Shown in pieces: positions 62,107-64,000 of a DNA stretch of 64,000 bases. The notes under the pieces are model-generated. The model saw only the letters and a list, made by a program, of their open reading frames with translations, did no database searches and was not told the origin of the DNA. Source of the DNA: Streptosporangiales bacterium (GTDB taxonomy: Bacteria > Actinomycetota > Actinomycetes > Streptosporangiales > WHST01); contig WHST01000019.1 of NCBI GenBank assembly GCA_009379955.1, forward strand, positions 1 to 64,000, given 5' to 3'. Both the position numbers and the translations under genes were made by a program. Numbering within the stretch: the first letter of the stretch is position 1; every line of letters begins with the position of its first letter.

Positions 62107-63589
62107 CCGGCTGGCGCTCGGCACGCTGGGGTGGGTCCCTGAGGAGCTGCGTCCGGTCGTCGACCCGCGCTCGCTCGACGTCGGCGTCACGCACCTGGGC
62201 GTCGGGGCGTTCCATCGCGCGCACCAGGCGGTCTACACCGAGGGCGCGGTCGCGGCGTCCGGTGACACCCGTTGGGGGATCGCGGGATTCACCTCCCGCA
62301 GCGGCGCCGTCGCCGACCTGCTCGGTCCGCAGGACGGTCTCTACACCGTCCTCGAACGCGACGACGACACCGCGCGGGCGCGTGTCGTCGGCGTCCTGCG
62401 CGACGTCCGGTCGGGATCAGGCGACCCCGGTGCGGTCCTCGACCGGCTCGCGCACGGCTCGACGGCGGTCGTGACGCTGACCGTCACCGAGAAGGGATAC
62501 CGGCACAACCCGGCGACGGGTCGGCTGTCGCTGTATGACGCCGAGATCGCGGCCGACCTCGCCGGGCGCCCCCCGGTGACCGTCGTGGGCAGGCTGGTAC
62601 GCGGCCTGCAGCGCCGGATGCGTGATGACGCCGGTCCGGTGTCGGTGCTCTGCTGCGACAACTTCCCGTCGAGCGGCCGGGTGCTCGCAGGCCTCGTCGA
62701 CGACTTCGTCGCGGCGCTGCCGTCCGCCGAGGGCGACCGGCTCGGCGCCTGGATCGAGGCGCACGCGGCCTTCCCCGACTCGATGGTCGACCGCATCACC
62801 CCGGCGACGACCGACGCGGACCTGCGCGACGCGCGCGACCTGCTCGGCCTGCGCGACGAGGCCGTCGTGGTCACCGAGCCGTTCAGCCAGTGGGTGATCG
62901 AGGACCGGTTCGCCGCGGACCGGCCGCCGTGGGAGCGGGCCGGCGTGCAGCTCACGGCGTCCGTCGAGCCGTACGAGCGCGCCAAGCTGCGGCTGCTCAA
63001 CGGCAGCCACTCCACGGTCGCCTACCTCGGCGCGCTCGCCGGGTACGACACGATCGCCGCCGCCATGCGCGACGAGGCGATCGAGGCCGTCGTGGCGCGG
63101 CTGATGGCGGATGACGTCACCCCCACGCTCGACCCACCCGAGGGAGTCGACCTCGTCGAGTACGGGCGTACTGTCCTGCACCGGTTCAGGAACGAGGCGC
63201 TCGGTCACACGACCAGGCAGGTGGCCATGGACGGTTCACAGAAGCTGGGTCCGCGGCTGCTCGGCACGATCGCGGACGCACTCGCCGCGGGGCGTGAGCC
63301 GCGGTGGGCGACCCTCGGCGTGGCCGCGTGGATGCGGTACGTCTCGGCGTCCGCGTCCGACTCCGGCACGCCGCTGACGCTCGACGACCCGCTGGCCGAG
63401 CGCATCCGCACCGCGACGCGGTCGGTGTCGACCGCGGCCGGCATCGTCGACGGCCTGTTGGGAGTGACGGAGATCTTCGATCCGGCCCTGGCGCGGGGTT
63501 CCTTCCGGGACCTGCTGGTGGACTGGCTCGACCGGCTGCGCGGCGACGGCGTGCGCGCCACGCTGCGACGGGCCATCGCCGCGTCGTAG
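62096..63589 (+). CDS. uxuB: fructuronate reductase / mannitol dehydrogenase family
   Basis: 497-residue polyol-specific long-chain dehydrogenase. [19 protein letters not shown] is the NAD-binding start, [15 protein letters not shown] and the catalytic K in [10 protein letters not shown] follow. In this operon it should reduce D-fructuronate to D-mannonate. Starts inside the end of manD (11-base overlap). Ends before the large hairpin at 63593. Confidence 0.9.
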   Translation: MTGDRLALGTLGWVPEELRPVVDPRSLDVGVTHLGVGAFHRAHQAVYTEGAVAASGDTRWGIAGFTSRSGAVADLLGPQDGLYTVLERDDDTARARVVGVLRDVRSGSGDPGAVLDRLAHGSTAVVTLTVTEKGYRHNPATGRLSLYDAEIAADLAGRPPVTVVGRLVRGLQRRMRDDAGPVSVLCCDNFPSSGRVLAGLVDDFVAALPSAEGDRLGAWIEAHAAFPDSMVDRITPATTDADLRDARDLLGLRDEAVVVTEPFSQWVIEDRFAADRPPWERAGVQLTASVEPYERAKLRLLNGSHSTVAYLGALAGYDTIAAAMRDEAIEAVVARLMADDVTPTLDPPEGVDLVEYGRTVLHRFRNEALGHTTRQVAMDGSQKLGPRLLGTIADALAAGREPRWATLGVAAWMRYVSASASDSGTPLTLDDPLAERIRTATRSVSTAAGIVDGLLGVTEIFDPALARGSFRDLLVDWLDRLRGDGVRATLRRAIAAS

Positions 63590-63592
63590 GGG

Positions 63593-63639
63593 GTGACGTC
63601 CGGGCAGGTGGCAGCGGCGGCCACCTGCCCGGACGTCAC
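63593..63639. terminator. perfect 20-bp stem bidirectional terminator
   Basis: A 20-bp arm (63593-63612, starting GTGACGTCCGGG) is perfectly complementary to 63620-63639 around a seven-base loop. It sits between the convergent uxuB and acyl-CoA dehydrogenase-like genes, four bases after the first stop. Confidence 0.9.
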
Positions 63640-63655
63640 GACGGCGGGGGCAGGT

Positions 63656-64000
63656 TCAGAAGGCGGACTCGTCGAGGTCCATCAGGTCGAGCGTCGTGCT
63701 CTCCAGGGACTTGCGCTCCGCGCGGATGCGGGGCAGCTGGCTCGTCGCGAAGAACCTGGCGGCCGCGACCTTGCCCTGGTAGAACGCGCGGTCACGGTCG
63801 GACGGCCCCGCGGTGAGCGCGGCGAGGGCGATCTCGGCCTGCCGCAGCAGCAGCCAGCCGACGATGAGGTCACCCATCACGGTGAGCAGGCGCGTGGTGT
63901 TGAGGCCGACCTTGTAGAGCTCGGTGGCCTTGCCCTCCTCCTGGGACCCCATCGCCCAGCCGAACATCTGCCCGACCATCGCCTGGACGTCCTCGAGCCC
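63656..64000 (-). CDS. acyl-CoA dehydrogenase-like, C-terminal part (cut by window)
   Basis: The last 114 or so codons of a leftward gene that continues beyond the window. LYKVGLNTTRLLTVMGDLIVGWLLLRQAEIAL and FYQGKVAAARFFATSQLPRI (each longer phrase seen in parts) match the C-terminal extension of large acyl-CoA dehydrogenases (AcdC-type). No start is visible. Confidence 0.7.
   Translation of the reverse strand, partial: GLEDVQAMVGQMFGWAMGSQEEGKATELYKVGLNTTRLLTVMGDLIVGWLLLRQAEIALAALTAGPSDRDRAFYQGKVAAARFFATSQLPRIRAERKSLESTTLDLMDLDESAF

Overview
This window is chromosomal DNA from a high-GC actinobacterium. Supporting signs are the very GC-rich codon third positions, many GTG and TTG starts, frequent 1-8 nt gene overlaps, a PdxS/PdxT pair, a small cold-shock protein, a three-gene 2-oxoacid dehydrogenase operon, and IclR, GntR and GbsR regulators. 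The genus cannot be fixed. Pseudaminic-acid genes together with uronate catabolism would suit a soil member of the Propionibacteriales or Jiangellales (Kribbella-like), as a low-confidence guess. No rRNA, tRNA, CRISPR array or insertion sequence was seen.

Layout. 0.1-16.4 kb is metabolic: a Gfo/Idh oxidoreductase, CsaA-like protein, isochorismate synthase, M20 amidohydrolase, a GbsR-type regulator with its own perfect operator and an ABC exporter, VIT1-type transporter, gluconokinase, an Asp-box propeller coupled to a ubiquitin-like protein, and a GntR-controlled set (crotonase, CoA-transferase, MFS carrier, GH88 hydrolase). 16.4-20.6 kb reads leftward: NfeD-like protein, flotillin, low-molecular-weight phosphatase, carbonic anhydrase, fructosamine-kinase-like protein, small membrane protein. 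20.6-36 kb is a surface-glycan island with a full set of pseudaminic acid enzymes (PseB, PseC, PseH, PseG, PseI and an SpsF-type cytidylyltransferase), four proteins of unknown or weakly assigned function that are probably glycan-related, and a divergent ACP / adenylating ligase / ketoreductase module. A uronate isomerase and an array of six 31-bp palindromic repeats lie inside it.

36-48.4 kb is housekeeping: pyridoxal phosphate synthase, methyltransferase, cold-shock protein, aminotransferase, acyltransferases, an arginase-family enzyme and the E1alpha/E1beta/E2 complex. Two decayed genes lie here, a frameshifted small membrane protein and an MFS remnant.

49.4-58.4 kb holds the most unusual locus. 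A zinc-ribbon M48 protease is followed by five tightly overlapping genes: a VirD4/TraG-type ATPase, an acidic 190-residue protein, a 1180-residue protein with a TNT-like (NAD+ glycohydrolase) domain and a Lys/Gln-rich tail of about 60 repeats, a DUF4913-like protein, and a zinc-ribbon membrane protein. I read it as a candidate ATPase-coupled toxin export system not matching a named class.

58.4-63.6 kb is an IclR-controlled hexuronate operon (KDPG aldolase, KDG kinase, mannonate dehydratase, fructuronate reductase). With the uronate isomerase at 29.9 kb it gives the whole glucuronate-to-KDPG route. The window ends inside a leftward acyl-CoA dehydrogenase-like gene.
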